Part shown: one piece after another, positions 44,423 through 54,441 of the stretch
How positions within the stretch are numbered: position 1 is the stretch's first letter
Layout: the number at the start of each line of letters is the position of its first letter
Origin: an uncultured Bacteroidota bacterium
GTDB taxonomy: Bacteria; Bacteroidota; Bacteroidia; JABEUT01
Assembly: GCA_903863935.1 (NCBI GenBank)
Contig: CAIPDV010000103.1
Coordinates: 1-64,000 of the forward strand
Length of the DNA: 64,000 bases
Reading direction: 5' to 3'
The notes under the pieces: generated by a model
What the model was told of the DNA's origin: nothing
What the model saw: only the letters and a program-made list of their open reading frames with translations
Databases searched by the model: none
Position numbers and translations under genes: made by a program

Positions 44423-46351
44423 TTACTGTTTGGTTAAAGTAACGGTTTCATTATACGCTTTGGTAAGCTGACGGATCATCTTATTCCAGCGGTCAAAATC
44501 CTCTTTGTTCAGCATGAGCGTATTAATATATATATAGCACTGGTAAATTAGTTTGTTTCCACTTTGAGAATAATTTATTTTGAACCCGAACATTGGGTCG
44601 GTATAACTACTATTAGCAGGCAGATAAGATATCTTATACCCTTTGGGTATTTCAAGCGTGTTAACACTTTTATTTATGTCTTTGTATTCAAATTCGCGAG
44701 GTGATTCCCGGTCTGCTTCAAGCAAATCATTTTTAAATTCCTTTTCAAGCTGCATGTTTATATATACGTCTTTATCGTTTTTCTGAAGATAATCGCTAAT
44801 ATTAAAAGCGTAGTGGATACCTAAATCCGCATCTCTGTTTTCAAGATTTTCAATGGATGAAGAATCTATCCTGAATTTATTATTTCCCTTTCTTAATAAG
44901 CCCAAAAGCAAGTCCTGTTTATCCTTATTCTCGTAGTTCATAAGGCGTCGGCCGGTTATTATTTTTTCATAACCGCGGGCCAGTAAATAACCACTGCCCT
45001 TAATTTCAGAGTTATTAATTGTGAGATGTGTGGAGTCGATAAATTGATTTTTATCGGTATCCATAATAGGAACTTTAACTATTTTAAATTTATCAGGCCC
45101 AATACCTAGAAAGGCTTCTTTCCCTTGTATCATTGATGTAAAGAAATTAAACTGTGCATCTTTTCCTGTAGCATCCAGAAAGTAATTTTGGCCGTCTTCA
45201 ATGTAGGTACATATCATGTGATTTGTAGAAATCGGAGAAGGCACATCTTCAAAAGAATAAGGGATATCTCTTGTTCCAATCCATGTTTTATAAGCTTCTA
45301 ATCCGGCAGCACGGATCATTTCCACGAGGGTACTTGCCATATCTTTGCAATCGCCAAACCTGCGCGAACACACAAGAGATGCCTCGCGCGGAATCATGCC
45401 GCCGAGACTGTCTTCAAAAGCAACATAGGTAATATTATTCTGTACCCAATAAAAAATACGCTTTACTTTTTCTACATTGTTGGCAGCACCGGCAGTAATG
45501 GAATCGGTAACTTTTTTCACTTCCGGTGAAATATCAGTATTAACATCTTTTACCATGCTGTAAAACCAATCGTAAAGAGCTGCAGGGTCTGACATTACTT
45601 TTTTCTCTACTCCGTTAACCGTGTATGAGTCCAGTAAAATAACAATATGCGGCACAAAATATGGGGCGGATGGTGCTCCGTCATCAACCTTTAATTTGCC
45701 CCATTGGTGAGCCTTCCAGGTATAAATTGTGTTTTTTCCGCTTTGTTTGGTCGTGAATTCAAGGCTGTCTTTTATATTAAAAAGTTTATATCTGATCTTG
45801 ACACCTTGCGGGACTGTAATGGAGTATTCCGCTTCATCGGTTGGGGCATAAGATTTGAAAAAGAAGCGTCCATATAAATGCGGATCAGTTAACCTTTCCG
45901 TATATGAAAGCACTTCCCTTGAGCCATTTGTGAGGCCGGGATAGGAGAATCGGTATGCACGAGCATCATCATAAAAAGTGCCTTCTGATATCTCATTGGT
46001 GCGTGTGAAATTTTTAACTTTCATGGTTTTGTATCCACTTCCATCAGGAATTAATGAGCGTGCGTCCAGATCTTTAATAGATGAAAAATCCTGCCAGTAA
46101 ACCTGGCGGTCCATATATTCAGAAGTCTTATCGGTCAATAAAAGCAACTCCTCATAAGTGGTTGCATAAATCACCGGAAGGTTGTTTTCAATTTTAATTG
46201 TGGCATCTTCCTTCCGGGAAACGTAAATTGCATTATCAGATGAATATTTTTTCCGAAGGCGGGAATAAATATCGTCTTTCTGTGCGGAAGCAGAAAACAT
46301 TCCGAGTAGAAATATAAAAAATAGACTGATATTTCGGTTGCTGTAAGGCAT
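44423..46351 (-). CDS. DUF3857 transglutaminase-like protein
   Basis: The 642-residue protein has a signal peptide (ISLFFIFLLGMFSASA), a DUF3857-like domain (~70-280) and a transglutaminase-core domain with a plausible triad: Cys in SRRFGDCKDMAS, His in ISTNHMICTYI and Asp in YFLDATGKD. This order matches active transglutaminase-like proteins. A C-terminal beta domain resembles DUF3858. It could cross-link or hydrolyse proteins at the cell surface. It lies 8 bp behind the MORN-repeat gene and 4 bp before its degenerate paralogue. Confidence 0.83.
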   Translation of the reverse strand: MPYSNRNISLFFIFLLGMFSASAQKDDIYSRLRKKYSSDNAIYVSRKEDATIKIENNLPVIYATTYEELLLLTDKTSEYMDRQVYWQDFSSIKDLDARSLIPDGSGYKTMKVKNFTRTNEISEGTFYDDARAYRFSYPGLTNGSREVLSYTERLTDPHLYGRFFFKSYAPTDEAEYSITVPQGVKIRYKLFNIKDSLEFTTKQSGKNTIYTWKAHQWGKLKVDDGAPSAPYFVPHIVILLDSYTVNGVEKKVMSDPAALYDWFYSMVKDVNTDISPEVKKVTDSITAGAANNVEKVKRIFYWVQNNITYVAFEDSLGGMIPREASLVCSRRFGDCKDMASTLVEMIRAAGLEAYKTWIGTRDIPYSFEDVPSPISTNHMICTYIEDGQNYFLDATGKDAQFNFFTSMIQGKEAFLGIGPDKFKIVKVPIMDTDKNQFIDSTHLTINNSEIKGSGYLLARGYEKIITGRRLMNYENKDKQDLLLGLLRKGNNKFRIDSSSIENLENRDADLGIHYAFNISDYLQKNDKDVYINMQLEKEFKNDLLEADRESPREFEYKDINKSVNTLEIPKGYKISYLPANSSYTDPMFGFKINYSQSGNKLIYQCYIYINTLMLNKEDFDRWNKMIRQLTKAYNETVTLTKQ

Positions 46352-46359
46352 GTCAAATT

Positions 46360-49300
46360 TTATTTGTTTGCAACTTTTTCACCTACTGCGTATCCATCGA
46401 AATAGTAGACTATTTTAATTAATTGCCCATTTTTATCATAATACCTGAATGGACCTTCTCTTGTACCAAGGCTATAAGTTTCCTCGTGTTCCAATACGCC
46501 ATTTTTATAATAGTAGCGGCAAACTCCATCCAGTTCACCGTAATAGTAATTATCAACCTCCTTTAATGTAGTATCTCCTTCAAAATAATATTTCTGCGGA
46601 CCACTTCGGTATCCTTTCTCAAAATTCTCTTCTGAAAAGATTTTTCCATTTGGTGCGTAACTTGTATGTGTACCAATAATGGAGCCTTTTTCGTAAGTAC
46701 ACTCCACAGATTTGTTGCCGCTAGGATAATAGCAAATAACCGAGCCCGAACTTTTATCCAATGGTATTCTTTTAACAGGCTTACCTGTTTTATCAGCCGA
46801 AGAATATGCAATGATATTTCCTTTATGAAACCAGAAAATACCGGTGACAATACTATCTCCAAAATATGAAACATACTCGCCTTCATGATCCCCTTCCGAG
46901 TAATGACTCACAATGTCCAGTTTACCATTTTCGTAATAGAACCTGCGTTCGCCATCAAGTTCATCTTCATAATAATTGGAAGTTTGTTCCAGATTGCCAT
47001 TTGGGTAATAGCTGCTTCCTGCACCTTCACAACTTCCCTGCTCGTAGTTATACATAAATTTCACATTCCCGTTTTCGAAGTATCCTTTAACAGTGCCCTC
47101 GTAACTGCCAAGTAAATATTCACCTTCTTTGGCAAGTTTTCCATCGGAGTAATATCTTTTCTCAGGTCCGTCAAGCGTTCCGTTAACATAATTCAATTCA
47201 TGTACCGTATTGCCATTATAGTAAGGCAGAAGAAATTTTCCATTCCCTTTATCAGATATATATCTGTAAACAGGCTTTGTTCCTGTTGTATCGAAACTAA
47301 ATATTTTATCAAGGTATCCGTGCTTAAAGTAATGCTCTTCAGATAATATTCCATTTGATTCAAAATATTGAACCTTTCCGCTAATCCCTCCATTTACATA
47401 AAAGCAATGTTGGGCTACATGGCCTTTTAAATCATAGGTATACCAGTCCCCTTGCTTGTATCCATAAACATACCAACCTTGCGATTTCATATTCCCGTTC
47501 GGATGAAAAGTTACAGAATATCCATTCTTGTCATTATCAAGATAATTTATTGAATCCTGCACTTTTCCATCGGAAAAATAATCTATTTTAATGCCATCCA
47601 GGTTATCATCAGCATATGTTTCAGTGCCGGACAGATCTCCAAATTCATTGTAAAATTTCCAGGTGCCTTCCGCCATGTTGTTTTCGTAATAACCTTCGTG
47701 GTTCTTTCCCCCTTCAGGGTTGTAGCTTATCATGGATAGAATTTTTCCATCAAGCTTTCCGCTTGAAATTATGTTTCCGCTTTTGTCCTTGTAAACATAA
47801 CTTTGCATGATTCCGTTTTTGTATAACAATTCCTTATACTCAATCCCATCCTTATCAAAAATAGTATCCGTTCCATCTATTTCTCCATTTTTATTATAGG
47901 GTTCGCTTTCGGCTTTTTTACCATTGCGGTAATAAAATACCCATTTAATAATTGGTAGTCCCTTATCATTGAAGTCACCTTCTTTTTGAAGACTACCATC
48001 CTTGTAAAATACTTTCCAGTGGCCCGATTGATTACCATCTGTATAAAATCCGGCCTCATGTGTTTTTCCGTTGGGACAATAGGTAGTATAAGGCCCATTC
48101 TTCAGATTATTCTTCATTGTTTTAATCGTTTTAACCTGACCACCGGGATAAAATTCCTTTAATTCTCCTTCAAATTTTCCAGCTATATAATTTGCTGAAA
48201 AATGTTGTTTACCGTCATCATAATAATAGGTTGCTTCGCCTACAATATTGTCTTCTTTATAGACTGCTCTTGTGGTTAGAATACCTGAAATATTATATTC
48301 AAAACAATCGCCTTCAAACAAATCATTATGAAATGAATACTTTGCTTTAGGAGCACCATTTTCATACCATATTTCTTCGGTTCCTTCTCTTTTTCCGTTG
48401 GAGTAATTAGCAGTTTCTTTCAGGGCACCTGTGTTAAAGAACCATTGCCATTTACCTTCACGTTCTCCTTTGTCATTATATTTCCCATGACTATAAACCG
48501 CGCAACTATGTCCGTAATAAAAAGTCCATTCTCCGGTACGTTTCCCTGCACTATTAACCTGTCCCATAGATTCAATCCGGTTATTGTCGAAATAATTGCA
48601 GGTAACTGTAACTTTTTTTCCATCCAATTCAATTTCTTTCCTGGCCCGCTGTGCATCCAGAAAAGCATCGGCCCATTTTGCGAATTTCTTTATTTTCCTT
48701 CCGTTTTTAGCAATATCTTTCTGCAGTTCAGCATCCGATACAGAGGAAGTGATGAAATATAAATAAGGGGTGAGAAATTTCTTTTGCCGGATTCCGGTAA
48801 AGAATGGCACATACTTTTCCATCCAGTAATTACCGGTGTTGGGCACATATTTTAGTTGTTCAAAAAAAAGTTGAACTTGCTTTTCAAAGTTATAATGAAT
48901 TTTTGTGGTTGCCTTATACTCCTTATTCATAGCGATTTTTGAACGGATAAGAAGATCCAATTCAGTAAAGGCACTGTCGTGATATGTTGCAGGATCAACG
49001 GCAAATAATTTATTGTACTGGTATTTATTGCTGGTCATTTGTTCTATTAAACCAATGGTGGTTAAAGAACGGTTTCCCTGCGATTGAATAACAAGGTAAA
49101 ATTGCAATGATAACAAGGCTGGTATAAGCCTGCCCTGCTCAAGACAGCAGCGGCCGAGGTAATAATGGCTTACAGGGTCATATAAATTTAGGTCAATAGC
49201 TTTTTGGAATGAGATTATTGCATCTCCATATTTATGCATTTTATATTGGGCGAGTCCGGTGGTAAAATAAAGTGAATACAGATTTGTATATTTAGGAAGA

Positions 49301-49689
49301 ACTGTGTCCTGCATAAGTTTTACAGCATCTTCGTAATCTCCGTCATTCATGTATACATTTGCTTCAATGTTATAAAAATCCGGAGTGTAATCGCTTTCCT
49401 GAGCTAAACCCACCTGGCATATTTTTAAGGCTGCTGAGTTATCTTCTGCCGATTCTTTAGTAAGGGCATCTTCCAATAAGGCAAGCGAATAATTTGTATC
49501 ATATGGTGAAACACATTCAAATAGTGTGCTTGCACGGGAATAGTTCCCGGTATCGGAGCAGGCCATACCAACTACAATTGAATCGTATGAACTGATATAG
49601 GGAATTTGTTGCTGTGCTTTTACATTTGAGAAAAATGTAATTGATATAAGAAATAACACGCACCAACCTAAAAAGGATTTTGTCTTCAT
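46360..49689 (-). CDS. TPR plus MORN-variant repeat protein, secreted
   Basis: The 1109-residue protein has a signal peptide (FLGWCVLFLISITFFSNVKA) and a TPR section over residues ~35-210 (DYEDAVKLMQDTV, KYGDAIISFQKAIDL). A helical linker follows, and then more than twenty MORN-variant repeats of about 23 residues from ~370 to the end (units such as NGKREGTEEIWYENGAPK and EGTVKGYFENGNVK). MORN-variant proteins in Bacteroidota are often called YwqK antitoxin-like by annotation pipelines, but there is no evidence for a toxin-antitoxin role here. It opens the operon followed by two DUF3857 proteins. The site of action is the periplasm or outer surface. Confidence 0.82.
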   Translation of the reverse strand: MKTKSFLGWCVLFLISITFFSNVKAQQQIPYISSYDSIVVGMACSDTGNYSRASTLFECVSPYDTNYSLALLEDALTKESAEDNSAALKICQVGLAQESDYTPDFYNIEANVYMNDGDYEDAVKLMQDTVLPKYTNLYSLYFTTGLAQYKMHKYGDAIISFQKAIDLNLYDPVSHYYLGRCCLEQGRLIPALLSLQFYLVIQSQGNRSLTTIGLIEQMTSNKYQYNKLFAVDPATYHDSAFTELDLLIRSKIAMNKEYKATTKIHYNFEKQVQLFFEQLKYVPNTGNYWMEKYVPFFTGIRQKKFLTPYLYFITSSVSDAELQKDIAKNGRKIKKFAKWADAFLDAQRARKEIELDGKKVTVTCNYFDNNRIESMGQVNSAGKRTGEWTFYYGHSCAVYSHGKYNDKGEREGKWQWFFNTGALKETANYSNGKREGTEEIWYENGAPKAKYSFHNDLFEGDCFEYNISGILTTRAVYKEDNIVGEATYYYDDGKQHFSANYIAGKFEGELKEFYPGGQVKTIKTMKNNLKNGPYTTYCPNGKTHEAGFYTDGNQSGHWKVFYKDGSLQKEGDFNDKGLPIIKWVFYYRNGKKAESEPYNKNGEIDGTDTIFDKDGIEYKELLYKNGIMQSYVYKDKSGNIISSGKLDGKILSMISYNPEGGKNHEGYYENNMAEGTWKFYNEFGDLSGTETYADDNLDGIKIDYFSDGKVQDSINYLDNDKNGYSVTFHPNGNMKSQGWYVYGYKQGDWYTYDLKGHVAQHCFYVNGGISGKVQYFESNGILSEEHYFKHGYLDKIFSFDTTGTKPVYRYISDKGNGKFLLPYYNGNTVHELNYVNGTLDGPEKRYYSDGKLAKEGEYLLGSYEGTVKGYFENGNVKFMYNYEQGSCEGAGSSYYPNGNLEQTSNYYEDELDGERRFYYENGKLDIVSHYSEGDHEGEYVSYFGDSIVTGIFWFHKGNIIAYSSADKTGKPVKRIPLDKSSGSVICYYPSGNKSVECTYEKGSIIGTHTSYAPNGKIFSEENFEKGYRSGPQKYYFEGDTTLKEVDNYYYGELDGVCRYYYKNGVLEHEETYSLGTREGPFRYYDKNGQLIKIVYYFDGYAVGEKVANK

Positions 49690-49912
49690 GAAATATTTTC
49701 TCAGTTTTTTGGAAAGGCTAAATGTACGATAATTTTTAATGGGTATATCTTGGTGTCGGCATGTCCTGAAATGGAAATCCGGAAAATAGAATAAAATTTG
49801 AATATACCTGATAATTGGAATATAAAAAGTGAATTAAAATTCTTGTCGGGCAAAGTTAATTTAATAAGGAACTGTGATTTCCTAAAAAAGGTTAATTGTA
49901 GGTTTTATTAAT
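49690..49912. other. Intergenic region upstream of the MORN-repeat operon
   Basis: No gene is visible in these 223 bp. CAAAGTTA at 49851-49858 reads TAACTTTG on the minus strand, a TAnnTTTG match that could be the -7 element of the operon; a leader of about 160 nt would follow. Confidence 0.4.
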
Positions 49913-50653
49913 TTACTGCGAAAGCAGAGCTAGCAATTCTGCCTTTTTATGCCGTGAAACTTCCAGTGATGAACCCTCACTCATGATTACTTCTCCGCCA
50001 TCGCCTTTTATGTATTTACTTACATAACTCAGGTTGATTATATTGGCTTTGTGCACTCTGAAAAACTGTTTGGGTGAAAGTTGTGTTTCAAAGTCTTTAA
50101 GTGTTTTGGAAGAGGTTATTTTGTTGCCTTGTATAAGATGAATGTGGGTGTAATTAATATCTCCCTGCAAATAGACTATGTTATCAGGATCGAGGTATAC
50201 AATCCCTTCGGGTGAAGGTACAGGAAGCTTATGTACCTTTTGTGAAAGTGTTGAAATTATTTTTTCAAGGTTTTTTAACCCCCCTCCGTCTTTGCCTTTT
50301 TTCTCTTCGCACTTTTTTACAGCGGCAACCAATTCTTCCGGAATTATTGGCTTAAGCAAGTAATCAAGGGCATTGTGTTTGATGGCTTTAACGGCGTACT
50401 CATTATAAGCTGTTGTAAAAATAACTTCAAACGGATGGCTTTTAAATCGCTGAAGAAGGTCAAATCCATTGGCAAAAGGCATTTCAATGTCAAGGAAAAC
50501 CACATCGGGTGAAATGCCTGTTATACTCTTCTCCGCATCATCGGCAGAATGAACAATTCCCATAACATTTACATTTGAACAGTGCATTTTAAGAAGTGAC
50601 TCCAGGGTTTTTGCTCCCAATACTTCGTCATCAACAATCAGTGCATTAAGCAT
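49913..50653 (-). CDS. LytTR-family response regulator
   Basis: The 246-residue protein has a receiver domain with phosphoacceptor D55 (VVFLDIEMPF) and acidic D8-D9 and K105 region (DYLLKPI). A LytTR DNA-binding domain follows from about residue 140 (GIVYLDPDNIVYLQGDINYTHIHL, SPKQFFRVHKANIINLSYV). It binds DNA as a dimer and regulates transcription, here under the control of the TPR-histidine kinase whose gene is immediately upstream and overlaps it by 8 bp. Targets are unknown; neighbouring surface-protein operons are possible. Confidence 0.93.
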   Translation of the reverse strand: MLNALIVDDEVLGAKTLESLLKMHCSNVNVMGIVHSADDAEKSITGISPDVVFLDIEMPFANGFDLLQRFKSHPFEVIFTTAYNEYAVKAIKHNALDYLLKPIIPEELVAAVKKCEEKKGKDGGGLKNLEKIISTLSQKVHKLPVPSPEGIVYLDPDNIVYLQGDINYTHIHLIQGNKITSSKTLKDFETQLSPKQFFRVHKANIINLSYVSKYIKGDGGEVIMSEGSSLEVSRHKKAELLALLSQ

Positions 50654-52610
50654 AAATAAGTTTATTTAAAATTACAGGCATAAATAGCTCTACAATAGTT
50701 CCGGATGCGGTACCATCCATATTTGTTTTATCAATTAGCTTTACACTGGTTTTGGCCTTGTTCAGCATATTCACAATTTGAAGCCGTTCTTTTGCAATTG
50801 ACAACCCCATTGATTCGTGCATGGTTCCTTTTTTCAATTCCATTGAGCGTTTCCGGCCAATACCATTATCATCAATAATACATTTCAAACTGCCATTTTG
50901 TTTTTCAAATCCAATTAACAGTTCGCCTTGCCGTTCTTTTAAATGCATTAATCCGTGCCATATTGCATTCTCCACAAAAGGCTGAATTATCAAGGGTGAA
51001 ATTAAGATTTTTTCCGTATCAATAGAGCTATCTACAATGATCCTGTAATTGAATTTTGAAGAAAACCTCAACGATTCAAGTTCAAGATAAAGTTCGAGCA
51101 TCTTTATTTCTTCTGCAAGTGGTATGCTCTCAAATCTTGAATTCTCTAGTACTTTACGTATCAATTGGGAGAACCTCGATAAATGCATGTGTGCCGCTTT
51201 TGAATCATTATTTAAAATAAAATGCTGTATTGAGTTTATCGCATTGAAAATAAAATGTGGATTCATTTGTGCTCTCAGGGCTTTCAATTCCATTGCAACT
51301 TTTTGCTTTTCGATATTCAGTTTTTCTTTTCGGGTAGTACGCCATAACCAGAATATTAAAACCGTAATTAATAGAATGGACAAGGCCACGGCAGCAATAA
51401 GGAATATGATTAACCTTTGTTTTTTGCTTGCAGCCTCCGAGATCGCTTTATCTTTTTCCACATCGGCCTGCTTAATGGCTATCTGTTTGTCGTACTCATA
51501 TTTTGCTTCAAGCTTTCCTATCTGTTTGCTCTTATCATCATTCAATAAGGAGTCTTTGGAAATGGTATATTTTCGGTAACTCGCATATGCCTTTTGCCAT
51601 TGGCCTGTTTGTGCATAAAGTTCACTTAGCCGTTCATTTCCCTCCTGTTCAACATTTTTATTGCTTATACTGTCGGCTATTTTCACTGATTTGGTAATGT
51701 ACTTTTCAGCGTCTTTATATTTTTTCTGATCCAGGTAAACCTGTCCGATATTATAAACATACTTTGCAACTTCCGCCTGGTTTCCCATCTCCTCCGATTG
51801 TTTTAAAACAGAAGTGAAATAGTTAAGTGCTTGTTTATAATTACTATCAGCTGCGTAAACCCTGCCAATATTACCAATGGCTGATGAAATGGAGCGTTTG
51901 TCATTTATCTCTTCACTAATTTTCAAAGCCCTGTTATAGTAATCTAACGCTTTTGCATAATCCCGTTTTTTAAAATATACATTGCCTATACATTCCAGGT
52001 TATAGGTTTCACCGCTTTTGCTGCCCAACTCTGCATATAATTTATACGATTTCATAAAGTAAGTTAATGCCTGGGCATAATCTTCCTGATACAAATAGGC
52101 ATCACCAATATTTCCCGTACAGGTGGCTATTAGTTTTTTATCATTTACTTCTTCCGCTAATTTCATGGCTTTAAAAAAATAGGATAACGCATCCGGAAGT
52201 TTACCTTGTGCATCATAAATGAGGCCCATGCTGGATATAATGGAAGCTGCCCCCGAAGTGTTCCCCATACTTTGGGTTATGGCAAGCGATTTGGAATAGT
52301 AACTGAGGGCATTATTATAATCTGCCTGAAGATAATAAGCAAAAGCCATATTGGAATATGACTTCGCCTGGCCTGGTACATGATTTATTTTTAGTGAAAG
52401 ATTCAATGCACTTTTAGCACAATCCAATGCCTTATGCATTTCGCCCTGGTCGCAATAGGCATTTGAAAGTTTATTGAGGTGCTGAACCTTTAAAGTATCA
52501 TCTCTATCCTTGCTGACCAATGATTTTAACGAATCTATTTGCCGCTGTTGTGCAGTAAGAGTGAAAGTAGAAAAGAAGAATATAAAAAAACAAGTAAGCA
52601 GCTTTTTCAT
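50646..52610 (-). CDS. TPR-containing LytS-type sensor histidine kinase
   Basis: From ATG 52610 the protein has 654 residues: signal peptide (LLTCFFIFFFSTFTLTA), about eight TPR units to ~380 (DYNNALSYYSKSLAITQS and others), a coiled coil, a TM helix (LIIFLIAAVALSILLITVLIFWLW) and a His_kinase domain with NPHFIFNAINSIQHFILN. A truncated HATPase with IIDDNGIGRK follows. The TPR part should lie in the periplasm, and the kinase in the cytoplasm. The alternative start at 52643 would put a charged stretch before the signal peptide, so I reject it. The gene overlaps the LytTR regulator by 8 bases. Confidence 0.92.
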   Translation of the reverse strand: MKKLLTCFFIFFFSTFTLTAQQRQIDSLKSLVSKDRDDTLKVQHLNKLSNAYCDQGEMHKALDCAKSALNLSLKINHVPGQAKSYSNMAFAYYLQADYNNALSYYSKSLAITQSMGNTSGAASIISSMGLIYDAQGKLPDALSYFFKAMKLAEEVNDKKLIATCTGNIGDAYLYQEDYAQALTYFMKSYKLYAELGSKSGETYNLECIGNVYFKKRDYAKALDYYNRALKISEEINDKRSISSAIGNIGRVYAADSNYKQALNYFTSVLKQSEEMGNQAEVAKYVYNIGQVYLDQKKYKDAEKYITKSVKIADSISNKNVEQEGNERLSELYAQTGQWQKAYASYRKYTISKDSLLNDDKSKQIGKLEAKYEYDKQIAIKQADVEKDKAISEAASKKQRLIIFLIAAVALSILLITVLIFWLWRTTRKEKLNIEKQKVAMELKALRAQMNPHFIFNAINSIQHFILNNDSKAAHMHLSRFSQLIRKVLENSRFESIPLAEEIKMLELYLELESLRFSSKFNYRIIVDSSIDTEKILISPLIIQPFVENAIWHGLMHLKERQGELLIGFEKQNGSLKCIIDDNGIGRKRSMELKKGTMHESMGLSIAKERLQIVNMLNKAKTSVKLIDKTNMDGTASGTIVELFMPVILNKLIYA

Positions 52611-52721
52611 AAGAAATACGAATCTATCGTGCTTGCATAACAAATATAATAATAAAAATCTGATTATGTGTTATATCTGCCTCTATTAATTAGAATTGGC
52701 CACATACGGTAATGATATTAA

Positions 52722-53447
52722 TCAGTATGCTGATTTTCCCAGAAGAAAAACGGCCGGATGGTCGTTAAATGATTGCTTGTTTGATTTCCATTGCCGAATG
52801 GATTGGGTTTTAATAAACTCAGTTGGTAAGGTAATATCTGAAGCTACACAAAGCAAGGTTTCATCTTTACAGGCATTCAGAATATCCTTCAGCAATGCAT
52901 CGTTCCGATAGGGTGTTTCAATAAACAATTGGGTCTGGTTCTTTTGCCAGACTAATGTTTCAAGTTGGCGTAAGACTTTAATCCGGTCAGGTTCCTTTTT
53001 GGGAAGATATCCATTAAATGCAAAATTCTGACCATTTAATCCGGATGAGATTAGTGCCAGAAGGATTGATGAAGGCCCCACAAGTGGTATAACACGAATA
53101 TTGTTTCGATGTGCGAATTGAATTATTTCAGCCCCCGGATCAGCAATTGAAGGGCAGCCTGCTTCGCTTATCAATCCAACGTTTTTACCATTCATCAAAC
53201 CCTGAACTATGGTATTAATATCCACATTTTTTGAATGTTCATTATAAAGATGAAAAGTAAGCGCATCAATAGGCTTCTCTATTTTAGCTTTGATTAAAAA
53301 CCGACGGGCACTGCGTATGTCTTCCACAATAAATTCATCAATAGAGCGGATGATTTCTATATTGTAAGATGGCAGGCTATTCTCTAACGGCGAGTCACCA
53401 AGGAGAGATGGTATGAGATACAATATGCCTTTCTTTTCATTACTCAT
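52722..53447 (-). CDS. RsmI-like SAM-dependent methyltransferase (TP-methylase fold)
   Basis: The 241-residue protein has TP-methylase-fold motifs: GLISEAGCPSIADPGAEIIQFA near 100 and VIPLVGPSSILLALISSGL near 125, as in RsmI (16S rRNA C1402 2'-O-methyltransferase). RsmI is normally ~280 residues; this protein is shorter and lacks its C-terminal part, so it may belong to a Bacteroidota paralogue group with another substrate. No signal peptide. It overlaps the phosphatase gene by 4 bases (ATGA). Confidence 0.75.
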   Translation of the reverse strand: MSNEKKGILYLIPSLLGDSPLENSLPSYNIEIIRSIDEFIVEDIRSARRFLIKAKIEKPIDALTFHLYNEHSKNVDINTIVQGLMNGKNVGLISEAGCPSIADPGAEIIQFAHRNNIRVIPLVGPSSILLALISSGLNGQNFAFNGYLPKKEPDRIKVLRQLETLVWQKNQTQLFIETPYRNDALLKDILNACKDETLLCVASDITLPTEFIKTQSIRQWKSNKQSFNDHPAVFLLGKSAY

Positions 53448-53923
53448 ACTTTTTCTTCAAATTGAATTTTATTAACAATAATATCACAAGCTTTATCTAG
53501 CAAAGTAAACACCTTTTCAAAGTCTTGTTCTCCACCAAACCACGGGTCTGGTACAGGCATATTTGAGACCGGACTTAGTTCGTTTAAAATAAGCTTTACT
53601 TTTTTTGCTTCTTCATCATTGCTTGCCTGGTGAAGGATATCGGAGTAATTTTCATTGTCCATTGCATAAATCAGGTCAAACATTTCAAAGTCACGTTGGG
53701 AAAATTGTCTTCCTCTATGCGAGGATAGATCAATGCCATGTTTCAAGCCGCTCTCCATAGTCCGGTGGTCAGCTTTACTACCTGCATGATAATCGGAAGT
53801 TCCGGCAGAATCAACCTCAACCCAGGTTATGTTTTTATCATATAGCTTTTTAATAAGTATCGCTTTGGCCATCGGTGAACGGCAAATATTACCAAGGCAA
53901 ACCATCAATATCCGTTTTTTCAT
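53444..53923 (-). CDS. Low-molecular-weight protein tyrosine phosphatase
   Basis: The 159-residue protein has the active site C9-x5-R15 (VCLGNICRS) and the general-acid Asp126 in VPDPWFGG, as in the LMW-PTP family. YDI-like (LIYAMDNENYSDI) sequence fits the tyrosine-rich part of the family. It removes phosphate from tyrosines in cytoplasmic or membrane-associated proteins. It is the first gene of a unit with the rsmI-like gene, overlapping it by 4 bases, and lies 35 bp after rlmH on the same strand. Confidence 0.92.
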   Translation of the reverse strand: MKKRILMVCLGNICRSPMAKAILIKKLYDKNITWVEVDSAGTSDYHAGSKADHRTMESGLKHGIDLSSHRGRQFSQRDFEMFDLIYAMDNENYSDILHQASNDEEAKKVKLILNELSPVSNMPVPDPWFGGEQDFEKVFTLLDKACDIIVNKIQFEEKV

Positions 53924-53958
53924 AACTCTACAAATGTATTGAATTGTAAGTATCCTGA

Positions 53959-54426
53959 TTAGTGGTGATAAGGTTCACCCTTCAAAATGGTCATCGCTCT
54001 GTAAAGTTGTTCCAAAAAGAAAAGCTTTGCCATCTGGTGGTTAAATGTCATTTTAGATAAGGATATAGTTTGGTTGGCTCTTTTCATCATATCTGGGGCA
54101 AACCCAAAAGGTCCTCCAATAATGAAAACCATTTTCTTGCCTGGCATATTCAGGTATTTCTGAACCTGTTTTGCAAACTCTACCGAGGAATAATCCTTGC
54201 CTTTTTCGTCTAACAAAATCACCAAATCAGATGGCGATATTTTCTTCATAAGTTCTTTAGACTCCGCCTGCATAGCCGCTTCTTTACTGTTTGATTTATT
54301 CTTTTGTGATGGAATGGTAACTGTATCAAATGAAGCATAATGCTGCATGCGTTTGGCATAAAGTTCAAAACCTGTTGCAAGGTATTTGTCCTCGCTATCT
54401 CCTATGGTAATAAGTAATATTTTCAT
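53959..54426 (-). CDS. rlmH: 23S rRNA (pseudouridine-1915 N3) methyltransferase RlmH
   Basis: This 155-residue SPOUT methyltransferase has the knot motifs VFIIGGPFGF and ISLSKMTFNHQMAKLFFLEQLYRAM and ends in GEPYHH, a hallmark of RlmH (YbeA). It methylates position 1915 of 23S rRNA on the 70S ribosome. It is cytoplasmic. It is divergent from nadC with only 15 bp to that gene's first ATG, so nadC may start further downstream. Confidence 0.96.
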   Translation of the reverse strand: MKILLITIGDSEDKYLATGFELYAKRMQHYASFDTVTIPSQKNKSNSKEAAMQAESKELMKKISPSDLVILLDEKGKDYSSVEFAKQVQKYLNMPGKKMVFIIGGPFGFAPDMMKRANQTISLSKMTFNHQMAKLFFLEQLYRAMTILKGEPYHH

Positions 54427-54441
54427 TTTGGATTCATAGGT

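Noticed and set aside
46360-49689. Toxin-antitoxin YwqK antitoxin role for the MORN-repeat protein
   Set aside because: It has a signal peptide, no toxin neighbour and operon partners that look like surface enzymes; the label comes only from the repeat type.
53444-54426. Functional link between rlmH, the phosphatase and the rsmI-like gene as an unusual rRNA-modification operon
   Set aside because: The gene order is plausible by chance in Bacteroidota, and the phosphatase has no known connection; close spacing alone does not support a joint role.
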